From Actinacidiphila guanduensis (lineage in GTDB: Bacteria > Actinomycetota > Actinomycetes > Streptomycetales > Streptomycetaceae), in contig NZ_FNIE01000005.1 in assembly GCF_900103985.1 (NCBI RefSeq), positions 248,001-312,000 of the forward strand: DNA of 64,000 nt, given 5' to 3'. Positions 27,267-36,175 of this stretch are shown one piece after another (the stretch's first letter is position 1; every line of letters starts with the position of its first letter). Position numbers and translations under genes: made by a program. The notes under the pieces are model-generated. The model did no database searches, had not been told where the DNA came from, and worked only from the letters and a program-made list of their open reading frames with translations.

Positions 27267-28397
27267 ATGGAGAAGACGCTGATCGTCACCAATGACTTTC
27301 CGCCGCGGCCCGGCGGCATCCAGTCGTTCGTGCACAACATGGCGCTGCGGATGGACCCCGGGAAGGTCGTCGTCTACGCCTCCACGTGGCGGGACGGCTC
27401 GGAGGTCGCCCGGTTCGACGCCGAGCAGCCGTTCGAGGTGGTCAGGGACCGCACGACGATGATGGTGCCCACGCCGCGGGTGCGGCGGCGGGCCGCCGAG
27501 TTGCTGCGGGCGCACGGGTGCACATCGGTGTGGTTCGGGGCCGCCGCGCCGCTCGGGCTCATGGGGCCCGACCTGCGCAGGGCGGGCGCCCTGCGGCTGG
27601 TGGGGACCACCCACGGGCACGAGGCGGCCTGGGCCCAACTGCCGGGCAGCCGCATCCTGTTGCGCCGGATCGGCGAGGGCACCGACACGCTCACCTACCT
27701 CGGCGAGTACACCAGGTCCCGGATCGCGGCCGCGCTCACCCCGCAGGCGGCCGGCCGGATGGTGCACCTGCCGCCCGGGGTCGACGAGAAGAGCTTCCAC
27801 CCCGGCTCGGGCGGCGCGGTGGTGCGGGCCCGGCTGGGGTTCACCGACCGGCCGGTGGTGGTGTGCGTGTCGCGGCTGGTCAAGCGCAAGGGGCAGGACA
27901 CGCTGATCCTCGCGCTGCCGCGGGTGCTGCGGGAGTTCCCCGACGCGGTGCTGCTGATCGTGGGCGGTGGGCCCTACCGGCAGGAGCTGCAGAACCTCGC
28001 GGAGCGCACCGGGGTCTCGCAGGCCGTGCACTTCACCGGCCCCGTGCCGTGGAGCGAACTGCCGGCGCACTACGGGGCGGGCGACGTCTTCGCGATGCCG
28101 TGCCGCACCCGGCGCGGCGGGCTCGACGTCGAAGGGCTCGGCATCGTCTACCTGGAGGCGTCGGCGACCGGCCTGCCCGTCGTCGCCGGCGACTCCGGCG
28201 GCGCGCCCGACGCGGTGCTGGACGGCGAGACGGGCTGGGTCGTCCCCGGCGGGGACCCGGCCGCGGCCGCCGACCGCATCCTGGGCCTGCTGCGCGACCC
28301 CGGTCTGCGCACGGCGATGGGGGAGCGCGGCCGCCGCTGGGTGGAGGAGTCCTGGCGCTGGGACCACCTGGCCGGGCGGCTGAAGTCCCTGCTGTAA
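27267..28397 (+). CDS. pimB: Phosphatidylinositol mannosyltransferase PimB-type glycosyltransferase
   Basis: This 376-residue GT4 (GT-B) enzyme begins EKTLIVTNDFPPRPGGIQSF, the glycine-rich acceptor loop of PimB', and has VCVSRLVKRKGQDTLI and the nucleotide-sugar EX7E motif within GLGIVYLEASATGLPVV. It should add the second mannose of phosphatidylinositol dimannoside on the cytoplasmic face of the membrane. ATG at 27267 is 8 nt after TACTGT with no Shine-Dalgarno (leaderless). It lies next to a long-chain acyl-CoA synthetase gene, as pimB does to fadD15 in M. tuberculosis. Function in Streptomyces is inferred from that similarity. Confidence 0.85.
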   Translation: MEKTLIVTNDFPPRPGGIQSFVHNMALRMDPGKVVVYASTWRDGSEVARFDAEQPFEVVRDRTTMMVPTPRVRRRAAELLRAHGCTSVWFGAAAPLGLMGPDLRRAGALRLVGTTHGHEAAWAQLPGSRILLRRIGEGTDTLTYLGEYTRSRIAAALTPQAAGRMVHLPPGVDEKSFHPGSGGAVVRARLGFTDRPVVVCVSRLVKRKGQDTLILALPRVLREFPDAVLLIVGGGPYRQELQNLAERTGVSQAVHFTGPVPWSELPAHYGAGDVFAMPCRTRRGGLDVEGLGIVYLEASATGLPVVAGDSGGAPDAVLDGETGWVVPGGDPAAAADRILGLLRDPGLRTAMGERGRRWVEESWRWDHLAGRLKSLL

Positions 28398-28549
28398 CGG
28401 GGCGGTTGGCGGACCGCACGAGAGCGCCGGCACGCGGAGGAGCCACCGGGCACGGCCGTTGCGCGGCTGAGGTGCCGGCCGGCGTGCGACGACGCGGTCG
28501 GGGCAGCACGCCAGGACCCGGCGAACGGGCGGGAGTTGCCGGACACGCC

Positions 28550-30346
28550 CTACCGGGCGTAGAGCGACTCGATCTGCGCCGCGAAGTCCTTGGCCACCAC
28601 ACCCCGCCGCAGCTTCATCGACGGCGTCATGTGCCCGGACTCCTCGGTGAACTGCCCGGGCAGCACAAGGAATTTGCGTACCGACTCCGCCTGCGAGACC
28701 GCCGCGTTGCCCTGGTCCACCGCGTGCTGCACCTCGGCCAGCAGCTCCGGGTCGGCCGCCAACTCCGCCGTGCTGTGCCCGGACTTGCCGTGCTGCTCGG
28801 CCCACCGCGGCAGGAACTCCTCGTCCAGCGTGATCAGCGCGGCCACGAACGGGCGGCCCTCGCCGACCACCATGCACTCCGCGACCAGCGCGTCCGCCCG
28901 GATGCGGTCCTCGATCACGGCCGGCGCCACGTTCTTGCCGCCCGCGGTGACGATGATCTCCTTCTTGCGGCCGGTGATCGTCAGATAGCCGTCGTTGTCC
29001 AGCGTGCCCAGGTCCCCGGTGTGGAACCAGCCGTCGGAGACGGCCTCCGCGGTGGCCGGCTCGTTGTTCCAGTAGCCGGTGAACAGGTGCTCGCCGTGGA
29101 GCAGCACCTCGCCGTCGTCGTCGATCCGGACCGTGGAGCCGGGCAGCGGCTGGCCCACGGTGCCGATCTTCGTCCGGTCCCAGGGGTTGAACGCGGTGGC
29201 CGCGCAGGACTCGGTGAGGCCGTAGCCCTCCAGGACGGTGAAGCCGATGCCCCGGTAGAAGTGGCCCAGCCGCTCGCCGAGCGGGGCGCCGCCGGAGATC
29301 GCGTGGGTGGCCCGGCCGCCCAGCACCGCGCGCAGCTTGGAGTAGACCAGCCGGTCGAAGACCCGGTGGGCCAGCCGCAGCCGCAGCGGCGGGCCGCCCG
29401 GGGCGTCCAGCGCCTTGCTGTAGGCGATGGCGGTGGCCGCCGCCCGGTCGAAGATCCGGCCCTTGCCGCCCGCCTCGGCGGTGGCCCGCGCGGAGTTGTA
29501 GACCTTCTCGAAGACCCGCGGCACTCCCAGGATCAGGGTGGGGCGGAAGCCCTGCAGGTCGTCGGTGAGGTGCTTGATGTCGGGCACGTGGCCCAGCCGG
29601 ATCGGCGCCATCACGCTCGCCACCTCCACCAGCCGCCCGAAGACGTGGGCGAGCGGCAGGAAGAGCAGCACCGAGGAGTCCCCGGTGCGGAACAGCGGGC
29701 CGAGCCGCTCCACCACGTTGCCGCACTCGGCGAAGAAGCTGCGGTGGCTGAGCACGCAGCCCTTGGGGCGGCCGGTGGTGCCCGAGGTGTAGACGATCGT
29801 GGCCGGGGCGTCGGCGCGGGCCGCGGTGGCCCGCTCGTCCAGCACCGCGTCGGAGATGTCGGTGCCGGCCGGGCCGAGCGCGTCCACCGCGCCGGTGTCG
29901 ATCCGCCACACGTGCTTCAGTTGCGGCAGCCGCTCGCGCACCGACTCCACCGCGGCCTCGTGCGCGGCCGACTCCACGACCACCACGACCGCGCCGGAGT
30001 CGCCGAGGATCCACTCCACCTGCTCGGCCGAGGACGTCTCGTAGACGGGCACGGTCACCGCGCCCGCGTACCAGACGGCGAAGTCCAGCAGCGTCCACTC
30101 GTAGCGGGTCCTGGACATCAGCGCGACCCGGTCGCCGGGCTGCACGCCCGAGGCGATCAGGCCCTTGCCCGCGGCCCGCACCTCCAGCAGGAACTGCGCG
30201 GCGGTGACGTCCACCCACTGCCCTGCCGGGTCCTTGCGGCCGATGACCGCCGTGTCCGGGTGCTGTGCGGCGTTGCGGCGGACCAGGTCCGTCAGATTGC
30301 CGTCCGCGGGAACCTCGTACAGGGCCGGAAGGCTGAACTCACGCAA
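28550..30346 (-). CDS. Long-chain fatty acid-CoA ligase, FadD15-like
   Basis: This 598-residue ANL-superfamily enzyme activates fatty acids as acyl-AMP and then acyl-CoA. Motifs: YTSGTTGRPKGCVLSH (P-loop), GYGLTESCAATAFNPW, and GWFHTGDLG plus GRKKEIIVTAGGKNVAP, the linker/A8 region. The start is TTG at 30346, read as MREFSLPALYEV, with GAGGAG 8 nt upstream. No better start lies nearby. Pairing with pimB (convergent here) suggests phospholipid or PIM acyl supply, but general fatty-acid use is equally possible. Confidence 0.93.
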   Translation of the reverse strand: MREFSLPALYEVPADGNLTDLVRRNAAQHPDTAVIGRKDPAGQWVDVTAAQFLLEVRAAGKGLIASGVQPGDRVALMSRTRYEWTLLDFAVWYAGAVTVPVYETSSAEQVEWILGDSGAVVVVVESAAHEAAVESVRERLPQLKHVWRIDTGAVDALGPAGTDISDAVLDERATAARADAPATIVYTSGTTGRPKGCVLSHRSFFAECGNVVERLGPLFRTGDSSVLLFLPLAHVFGRLVEVASVMAPIRLGHVPDIKHLTDDLQGFRPTLILGVPRVFEKVYNSARATAEAGGKGRIFDRAAATAIAYSKALDAPGGPPLRLRLAHRVFDRLVYSKLRAVLGGRATHAISGGAPLGERLGHFYRGIGFTVLEGYGLTESCAATAFNPWDRTKIGTVGQPLPGSTVRIDDDGEVLLHGEHLFTGYWNNEPATAEAVSDGWFHTGDLGTLDNDGYLTITGRKKEIIVTAGGKNVAPAVIEDRIRADALVAECMVVGEGRPFVAALITLDEEFLPRWAEQHGKSGHSTAELAADPELLAEVQHAVDQGNAAVSQAESVRKFLVLPGQFTEESGHMTPSMKLRRGVVAKDFAAQIESLYAR

Positions 30347-30486
30347 GGCTGCTGCTCCTCATCGGTGCCACGCCGCACCCGGAGGGTTGTGATGGACGGC
30401 CTGGACGTTACCCATCGGTAAAGCTCCGGCGATAGGGGGGCACTACAGATGTTTTCAGCATCACACACCGAGCATAGGGTGCAGGT

Positions 30487-31248
30487 ATGCGGGTCCACGT
30501 GGTGAGCGACGTACACGGCGCGGCCGACGCGCTGGCCCGGGCCGGCGACGGGGCGGACGCCCTGGTCTGCCTCGGCGACCTGATCCTCTTCCTCGACTAC
30601 GCCGACCACTCCCGCGGCATCTTCCCCGACCTGTTCGGCGTGGCCAACGCCGACCGCATGGTCGAGCTGCGCACCGCCCGCCGCTTCGCCGAGGCCCGCG
30701 CCCTGGACCGCGAGCTGTGGGCGGGCCTGGACCGCCGCGACGCCATCGAACGCGCGGTCCGCAAGCAGTACGCCGAACTGTTCGCCGCCTTCCCCACCCC
30801 GACGTACGCCACTTACGGCAATGTGGACATCCCCGGCCTGTGGCCGCAGTACGCGCGGCCGGGCACCACCGTGCTCGACGGCACCACCGCCGAGATCGGC
30901 GGCCGGGTCTTCGGCTTCGTCGGCGGCGGCCTGCCCACTCCCATGCACACCCCCTACGAGGTGGACGAGGAGGAGTACGCCGCCAAGGTCGCCGCCCTCG
31001 GCCCGGTCGACGTGCTCTGCTCGCACATCCCGCCCGCCCTGCCCGAGCTGTGCTACGACACCGTGGCCCGGCGCTTCGAGCGCGGCAGCACCGCCCTGCT
31101 GGCGGCGATCCGCAGCGTGCAGCCGAAGTACGCGCTCTTCGGCCACGTCCACCAGCCGCTGGTGGCCCGCACCCGGATCGGCCGGACCGAGTGCGTGAAC
31201 GTCGGCCACTTCAACCACACCCGCACCCCGTGGGCGCTGCAGTGGTGA
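30487..31248 (+). CDS. Calcineurin-like metallophosphoesterase
   Basis: This 253-residue protein has the metallophosphoesterase metal motifs in order: VVSDVHG (about 5-11), CLGDLILF, YGNVD (GNxD variant of GNHE), CSHIPP and FGHVHQP. Two divalent metals are expected. The substrate is unknown; similar actinobacterial proteins are annotated only as phosphoesterases. ATG at 30487 lies 6 nt after TAGGGT (30475-30480), predicting a leaderless mRNA. It is divergent from the acyl-CoA ligase. Confidence 0.85.
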   Translation: MRVHVVSDVHGAADALARAGDGADALVCLGDLILFLDYADHSRGIFPDLFGVANADRMVELRTARRFAEARALDRELWAGLDRRDAIERAVRKQYAELFAAFPTPTYATYGNVDIPGLWPQYARPGTTVLDGTTAEIGGRVFGFVGGGLPTPMHTPYEVDEEEYAAKVAALGPVDVLCSHIPPALPELCYDTVARRFERGSTALLAAIRSVQPKYALFGHVHQPLVARTRIGRTECVNVGHFNHTRTPWALQW

Positions 31249-31354
31249 CGGCGCTTCCGCCCCGGTGCCCTCCGGCGCGATAGCCTGCACCAGGGGCAGG
31301 CGTACCACCCGGCACCACATCCCAGCGACACCAGTCAGTCCGGAGGCCACGGCG

Positions 31355-31837
31355 ATGGCGGAACACACGAGGTCGAGCATCACGATCGAGGCGGCCCCGG
31401 CCGACGTCATGGACGTCATCGCCGACTTCGGCCGCTACCCGGAGTGGACCGGTGAGGTCAAGGAGGCCGAGGTGCTGGCCACCGACGGCGACGGGCGGGC
31501 CGAGCAGGTGCGGCTGCTGCTGGACGCCGGCGCGATCAAGGACGACCACACGCTGGCGTACCGCTGGGTCGGTGCCCACGAGGTGCACTGGTCGCTGGTG
31601 AAGTCGCAGATGCTGCGCACGCTCGACGGCTCCTACGCGCTCGCCCCGCTGGACGGCGGCACCCGCACGGAGGTCACCTACCAGCTGACCGTCGACGTGA
31701 AGATCCCCATGCTCGGGATGATCAAGCGCAAGGCGGAGAAGGTGATCATCGACCGGGCGCTCGCGGGCCTGAAGAAGCGGGTGGAGTCCGGTGCCGGGGC
31801 GGCGGCCGGGGCCGCCGAGTCCGGCAAGTCGGTCTGA
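31355..31837 (+). CDS. SRPBCC (START-like) family protein
   Basis: This 160-residue helix-grip protein is of the polyketide cyclase/coenzyme Q-binding type (SSITIEAAPADVMDVIADFGRYPEW at the start, in the usual strand-helix-helix order). It ends with a long amphipathic helix (MIKRKAEKVIIDRALAGLK). It should bind a hydrophobic ligand. ATG at 31355 has CGGAGG 8 nt upstream; a TAGCCT -10 lies at 31281-31286. The next gene, an ArsA-like ATPase, starts 1 nt after its stop. The same pair occurs in M. tuberculosis (Rv2185c-Rv2184c), so the two may act together. Confidence 0.85.
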   Translation: MAEHTRSSITIEAAPADVMDVIADFGRYPEWTGEVKEAEVLATDGDGRAEQVRLLLDAGAIKDDHTLAYRWVGAHEVHWSLVKSQMLRTLDGSYALAPLDGGTRTEVTYQLTVDVKIPMLGMIKRKAEKVIIDRALAGLKKRVESGAGAAAGAAESGKSV

Positions 31838-31838
31838 G

Positions 31839-33173
31839 GTGGCACCGGTCAGCACCCTGCTCGTCACCGGCGCCCCGGGCGCCGGCCGCACCACCGTCGC
31901 CGCGTCCTTCGCCGCCGCGGCGGCCGGCTACGGCGACCGCACACTGCTGCTCACCGCCGACCGTACGGGCGTGGACGCCCTCCTGCCGCCTTCCGGCTCG
32001 GGCGGGGTCACGGGCCTGCCGGGCCTGTCGGTCGCGGTCATCGACCCGGTCGCGGCCTTCCGCGAGGCCCTGCTGTCCGCGCAGGAACGGTCCACCACGC
32101 TGCTCACCCTCCTGGGCGCGGCCCCCCTCGACCCGGAAGAGGTCACCGAACTCCCGGGCGCCGAGGCCCTGGCCCTGCTGCGCTCCCTGCGCAGCACGCA
32201 GGTGCTGACGGGGACCGATGACGCGGGCCGGGACGGCGCCGCCGGTCCGGGCACGGGTGCGGACGGGCAGCGGGGCCGGCGCGGTGGCGTGGGTCGCGGC
32301 GCGTACGGCGACGCCGGTGCGTACGGTTCGGGACAGGGCCGCGGTGCGAGCGGCGGCCACGGGGCCGACGGCTGGGACCTCGTCGTGGTGGACCTGCCGC
32401 CCGTGCGGGAGGCGCTGCGACTGCTCGCGCTGCCCGAGCAACTGCGGCGCTACCTCGCGCGGTTGCTGCCCGCCGACCGGCAGGCCGCGCGGGCGCTGCG
32501 CCCGGTGCTCGCCCAACTCGCGGGTGTGCCGATGCCCGCGGAGTGGGCGTACGACGCCGCCGAGCGAGCCGACCGCGAACTGGCCGCCGTCCAGGCGGTG
32601 GTGGAGGACCCGGGTACGGCGGTCGCCGTCGTGGTCGAGCCCGGCGCACGGGCCGAGGAGGCGCTGCGCACCGCCCGTACGGGGCTCGCCCTGCACGGCC
32701 ACCGGCTCGCCGCGGTCGTCGCGAACCGCCTGCTGCCGACCGGCTCGGCGGACCCCTTCCTCGCGGGGCTGTCCGGCAGCCAGCAGCAGCACCTCAAGGC
32801 GCTGGCCGCGGACTGCGCGGAGGACGGCGTCCCGCTCCTCGAACTGCCGCACCTGGGCCGCCCGCCGCAGACCCCGGCCGAACTCCCGCTGCCCGCACCG
32901 GAAGCGGCGCCCCGCACCGCCGAACCCTGGACGGTCACCGACCACTTGGCCGACGAGGGCCACTACCTCTGGACGCTCCCCCTCCCGGGCGCCGACCGCG
33001 AGGGCCTGGACCTGGTCCGCCGGGGCGACGAACTCGTCGTGGACGCCAACGGCTTCCGCCGCATCCTCCCCCTCCCCTCCGCCCTCCGCCGCTGCACCGT
33101 AGCCGGCGCGGCCCTCCGCAACGCCACCCTCCACGTCCGCTTCACCCCGGACCCCGCAGTGTGGCCCCAATAG
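31839..33173 (+). CDS. ArsA-like ATPase with an altered P-loop
   Basis: This 444-residue protein resembles the ArsA/Get3 group of P-loop ATPases in layout: a P-loop near the start (TLLVTGAPGAGRTTVAASF), a switch-like Asp strand (WDLVVVDLPPVRE) and ANRLLP later. The C-terminal beta-rich domain (about 355-444) is typical of actinobacterial members. Odd points: the P-loop Lys is Arg (GAPGAGRTT), and a Gly/Arg-rich insertion of about 50 residues (around 128-178) splits the ATPase domain. ATP hydrolysis may be weak or absent. GTG at 31839 follows the SRPBCC stop directly. The function, perhaps membrane-protein or lipid handling, is unknown. Confidence 0.75.
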   Translation: MAPVSTLLVTGAPGAGRTTVAASFAAAAAGYGDRTLLLTADRTGVDALLPPSGSGGVTGLPGLSVAVIDPVAAFREALLSAQERSTTLLTLLGAAPLDPEEVTELPGAEALALLRSLRSTQVLTGTDDAGRDGAAGPGTGADGQRGRRGGVGRGAYGDAGAYGSGQGRGASGGHGADGWDLVVVDLPPVREALRLLALPEQLRRYLARLLPADRQAARALRPVLAQLAGVPMPAEWAYDAAERADRELAAVQAVVEDPGTAVAVVVEPGARAEEALRTARTGLALHGHRLAAVVANRLLPTGSADPFLAGLSGSQQQHLKALAADCAEDGVPLLELPHLGRPPQTPAELPLPAPEAAPRTAEPWTVTDHLADEGHYLWTLPLPGADREGLDLVRRGDELVVDANGFRRILPLPSALRRCTVAGAALRNATLHVRFTPDPAVWPQ

Positions 33174-33246
33174 CCCGGAGCCGGCCGGAACCGTTGCGGC
33201 GGGCTGCCGTGGAGCCGACCGGCCTGCGGCCGGGGACGGCGGGTCG

Positions 33247-33300
33247 TTTCCCAGGGGCGCGGGGAACTGCGCGAGCAACCCTCGACCGGCTTGCGGCCGG
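33247..33300 (+). repeat. Interspersed intergenic repeat (CCCAGGGGCGCGGGGAACT type)
   Basis: The core CCCAGGGGCGCGGGGAACTG starts at 33250 and continues CGCGAGCAACC. The same core recurs at 60153-60171, and a shorter form is at 55466-55477. It lies in a 277-bp spacer that also repeats ACCGGCYTGCGGCCGG (33227 and 33284 region) and CCGGAACCGT (33186 and 33309 region). I recall this core as common in Streptomyces spacers. Confidence 0.6.
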
Positions 33301-33450
33301 AGACGAGCCGGAACCGTAGCGGCGAGGAGGCGTAGGGGGCTGGCCTGACGGCCGGGGACGGGGAGGGCCACGGAGGGTGGGAACCCCTCAAGCCGGCGCA
33401 GCGTCGGGTACCGTCGAAGGGGACCCCTTCCCCTGCCATGGGAGCCGAGC

Positions 33451-33852
33451 ATGAGCGAACCCAACCGGCCCGACGCCGACGCGTGGGCGACCGCGAGCGC
33501 GGAGGACATCGCCGCCGAGCGCGCCCGGCGCAAGGCGGAGTCGGGCCAGACCCAGGGCTCCCCGGCAGAAGAGCTGCGCCGCCTCGCGGAGGCGGTGGGC
33601 GACGTCGTGAACGAGCGGCTCGCCGCCCTGCGCAGCCCCGCCGTCCAGCTCGCCGCCCAAGGCGTCTTCTCCCAGGTGCGTTCCGTTGTCGAACCCATCA
33701 AGGAACGCAACCCCGACCTCTTCGACCACCTGACCGCCGCGGGGGCCGAACTCCTGGCGGCCTACCGCTCCGCCGTGGCCGGCGCCGAGGCCCGCTGGAC
33801 CTCCGGCGGCAGCTCCTCGCGTTCAACCGCTGAACACATCGACCTCGACTGA
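33451..33852 (+). CDS. Conserved small acidic protein of unknown function
   Basis: This 133-residue protein is soluble and mostly helical: an acidic/polar N-terminus, then a helix-rich core (SPAEELRRLAEAVGDVVNER; PAVQLAAQGVFSQVRSVVEP) and a Ser-rich tail ending HIDLD. There is no enzyme motif and no membrane segment. It lies 53 nt upstream of glkA on the same strand and may share regulation with it. A TACCGT hexamer upstream could be a -10. I do not recognise the family. Confidence 0.75.
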   Translation: MSEPNRPDADAWATASAEDIAAERARRKAESGQTQGSPAEELRRLAEAVGDVVNERLAALRSPAVQLAAQGVFSQVRSVVEPIKERNPDLFDHLTAAGAELLAAYRSAVAGAEARWTSGGSSSRSTAEHIDLD

Positions 33853-33905
33853 CCTCCCCTCGGGTACGGTTCTCTTAGCGGGGATCGACGAAAACTGAGG
33901 GACAC

Positions 33906-34847
33906 ATGGGACTCACCATCGGCGTCGACATCGGCGGCACCAAGATCGCAGCCGGAGTGGTCGACGAGGAAGGCGCGATCCTCGAAACCGTCAAGGTGCC
34001 GACACCGTCGACTCCCGAAGGCGTCGTGGACGCGATCGTGGAAGCAGTTCGCCAGGTCAGCACCGGTCACTCCATCGAAGCCGTCGGCATCGGCGCCGCC
34101 GGCTACGTCGACGACAAGCGCGCCACCGTGCTCTTCGCCCCCAACATCAACTGGCGGCACGAAGCGCTCAAGGACAAGGTCGAGCAGCGCGTCGGCCTCC
34201 CCGTCGTGGTGGAGAACGACGCCAACGCGGCTGCCTGGGGCGAGTACCGCTTCGGCGCCGGACAGGGCCACTCCGATGTGATCTGCATCACACTCGGCAC
34301 CGGCCTGGGCGGCGGCATCATCATCGGCAACAAGCTCCGCCGCGGCCGGTTCGGCGTCGCCGCCGAGTTCGGCCACATCCGCGTCGTGCCCGACGGACTG
34401 CTCTGCGGCTGCGGCAGCCAGGGCTGCTGGGAGCAGTACGCCTCCGGCCGCGCCCTCGTCCGCTACGCCCGCCAGCGCGCCGCCGCCACCCCGGAGAACG
34501 CCGAGGTGCTGCTCGCCCTCGGCGACGGCACCCCGGACGGCATCGAGGGCCGGCACGTCAGCGCGGCCGCCCGGCAGGGCGACCCGGTGGCCGTCGACTC
34601 CTTCCGCGAGCTGGCCCGCTGGGCCGGCGCCGGCCTCGCGGACCTCGCCTCGCTCTTCGACCCCTCCGCCTTCATCGTCGGCGGCGGCGTCTCGGACGAG
34701 GGCGAGCTGGTGCTCGACCCGATCCGCAAGTCCTTCCGCCGATGGCTGATCGGCGGCGAATGGCGGCCGCACGCCCAGGTGCTCGCCGCCCAACTCGGCG
34801 GCAAGGCCGGGCTCGTGGGCGCGGCCGACCTGGCCCGGCAGGGCTGA
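33906..34847 (+). CDS. glkA: ROK-family glucokinase
   Basis: This 313-residue enzyme phosphorylates glucose with ATP and in Streptomyces is a central actor in carbon catabolite repression. Motifs: GVDIGGTKIAAG (phosphate 1), ENDANAAAWGE (sugar-binding Asn-Asp), LGTGLGGGIIIG (phosphate 2), and the ROK zinc signature EFGHIRVVPDG...CGCGSQGCWEQYASG. ATG at 33906 has GAGGG 5 nt upstream; TACGGT at 33865-33870 is a likely -10. The position within this block agrees with S. coelicolor glkA as I remember it. Confidence 0.94.
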   Translation: MGLTIGVDIGGTKIAAGVVDEEGAILETVKVPTPSTPEGVVDAIVEAVRQVSTGHSIEAVGIGAAGYVDDKRATVLFAPNINWRHEALKDKVEQRVGLPVVVENDANAAAWGEYRFGAGQGHSDVICITLGTGLGGGIIIGNKLRRGRFGVAAEFGHIRVVPDGLLCGCGSQGCWEQYASGRALVRYARQRAAATPENAEVLLALGDGTPDGIEGRHVSAAARQGDPVAVDSFRELARWAGAGLADLASLFDPSAFIVGGGVSDEGELVLDPIRKSFRRWLIGGEWRPHAQVLAAQLGGKAGLVGAADLARQG

Positions 34848-34861
34848 GGCGGCACACAGCC

Positions 34862-35602
34862 GTGGCGGATCTGCCGAGTTCCACCGCACCGGGGGACTCG
34901 GCGGTCGTCCGCGTACTGAGCTACAACGTCCGCTCGCTGCGGGACGACGAGGCGGCGCTGGCCCGGGTGATCCGTGCCTGCGCCCCCGACCTCGTCCTCG
35001 TCCAGGAGGCCCCGCGGTTCTTCCGCTGGCGCAAGGCCGCGGCGCGCCTCGCCCACGCGAGCGGGCTCTTCTACGTCACCGGCGGCGCGCCCGCCACCGG
35101 CCCGATGGTCCTCGCGTCACTGCGGGTCGAGGTCGAGCGCGCCGAGGACGTGCTGCTGCCGCACACCCCGGGGCTCCACCGGCGCGGCTTCGCCACCGCC
35201 GTGGTCCGGGTCGGCGGCGCCCGCTTCTCGGTCCTGTCCGCGCACCTGTCCCTCCAGGCGCGCGAGCGCCGCGCCCAGGCGGAGCTGCTGCTCGACCGGG
35301 TGGCGGCGATGGGGGCCGAGCACGCGGTGGTCGGCGGGGACATCAACGAACGGCCGGACGGGCCCGCTTTCCGCCGCCTCGCGGGCACCCTCACCGACGC
35401 CTTCGCCGTGGCGCCGTGGGGGGAGGAGTGCACGTCTCCGGCGGGCGCGCCGCGGCAACGCATCGACGCGATCTTCTGCTCCCATGGGGTCCGCCCCCTC
35501 GCGTGCGGGGTGCCGACCCCGCTCCCGGGTGTCCACGCGGCCGACCTCCGCGCGGCGACGGACCATCTCCCCGTACTGGCGACCCTGCAGGTGCCGGCCT
35601 AG
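34862..35602 (+). CDS. Endonuclease/exonuclease/phosphatase (EEP) family protein
   Basis: This 246-residue DNase I-like metal hydrolase carries the family motifs in order: VLSYNVRSL, LVLVQEAP (Glu metal ligand), SAHLSLQ, GGDINERPDG and ATDHLPV (catalytic Asp-His). No signal peptide is seen, so it is probably cytoplasmic. The substrate may be nucleic acid or a phosphoester. GTG at 34862 starts 14 nt after the glkA stop with only a weak Shine-Dalgarno, suggesting read-through from glkA. Confidence 0.85.
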   Translation: MADLPSSTAPGDSAVVRVLSYNVRSLRDDEAALARVIRACAPDLVLVQEAPRFFRWRKAAARLAHASGLFYVTGGAPATGPMVLASLRVEVERAEDVLLPHTPGLHRRGFATAVVRVGGARFSVLSAHLSLQARERRAQAELLLDRVAAMGAEHAVVGGDINERPDGPAFRRLAGTLTDAFAVAPWGEECTSPAGAPRQRIDAIFCSHGVRPLACGVPTPLPGVHAADLRAATDHLPVLATLQVPA

Positions 35603-35653
35603 CCCGACCCGGCCGGGGTGGTTCCGGCGCCCCGAAGGCCGTACGCCACACCC

Positions 35654-36175
35654 CTATACGACGGCTCCGCCGCCGGGAAGGTCGTCGTCGTCCTCCCCCG
35701 TGCGCATCCGCGCGACAAGAGTGGCGAAGCCGCCCAGGAACCCCCCGACGCCGACGAGGATCACCCACCAGGCGAGGTCCAACTGCAGGAGGACGAAGGC
35801 GAAGAGCAGGAGGGGCCCGCCGAGGACCGCGATCCAGGCGAACTTCGTCGTCAGGTCCGCGTCGGGCAGCGGCGGCGGCTCGGGCGGCACGAAGTGCGCG
35901 TCCTCCTCGTCGTCCTCCAGCTCGTAGTTGCGCGGCCCGGCGATCACCGGGTGGATGACGATGCTGCGGGTGGGCGGCGGGGCCACGGCCGCGGGGTTCT
36001 TCGCGCTCGGCGGCTCCTTGACCTCGGCGTCGCCCTCCGGCACGTTCTCCGCCTCGGGCCAGGACGCCGCCGCCCCGGGGTCGGGCTCCGCGTCGAAGCC
36101 GGCCACCAGGGCGGCCCATGCGGCGTCTTCGTCGAGGGGCGCCGCGCCCTCGTCCTCGCGGTCGGCGTCAGCCAC
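35654..36175 (-). CDS. Small membrane protein with acidic N-terminal domain
   Basis: This 173-residue protein has about 100 cytoplasmic residues rich in Asp/Glu/Ala/Pro, then two closely spaced membrane helices (FAWIAVLGGPLLLFAFVLL; WWVILVGVGGFLGGFATLV) and an acidic tail. No family is recognised. GTG at 36175 overlaps the stop of the upstream esterase gene by 8 nt, so the two are translationally coupled. Confidence 0.8.
   Translation of the reverse strand: MADADREDEGAAPLDEDAAWAALVAGFDAEPDPGAAASWPEAENVPEGDAEVKEPPSAKNPAAVAPPPTRSIVIHPVIAGPRNYELEDDEEDAHFVPPEPPPLPDADLTTKFAWIAVLGGPLLLFAFVLLQLDLAWWVILVGVGGFLGGFATLVARMRTGEDDDDLPGGGAVV

Noticed and set aside
25317..30218. Very long minus-strand open frame (1633 codons) across the M48, pimB and fadD genes
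   Set aside because: It is an antisense or off-frame artefact of high GC; composition is Arg/Gly/Pro-rich with no domains, and three real genes cover the region.
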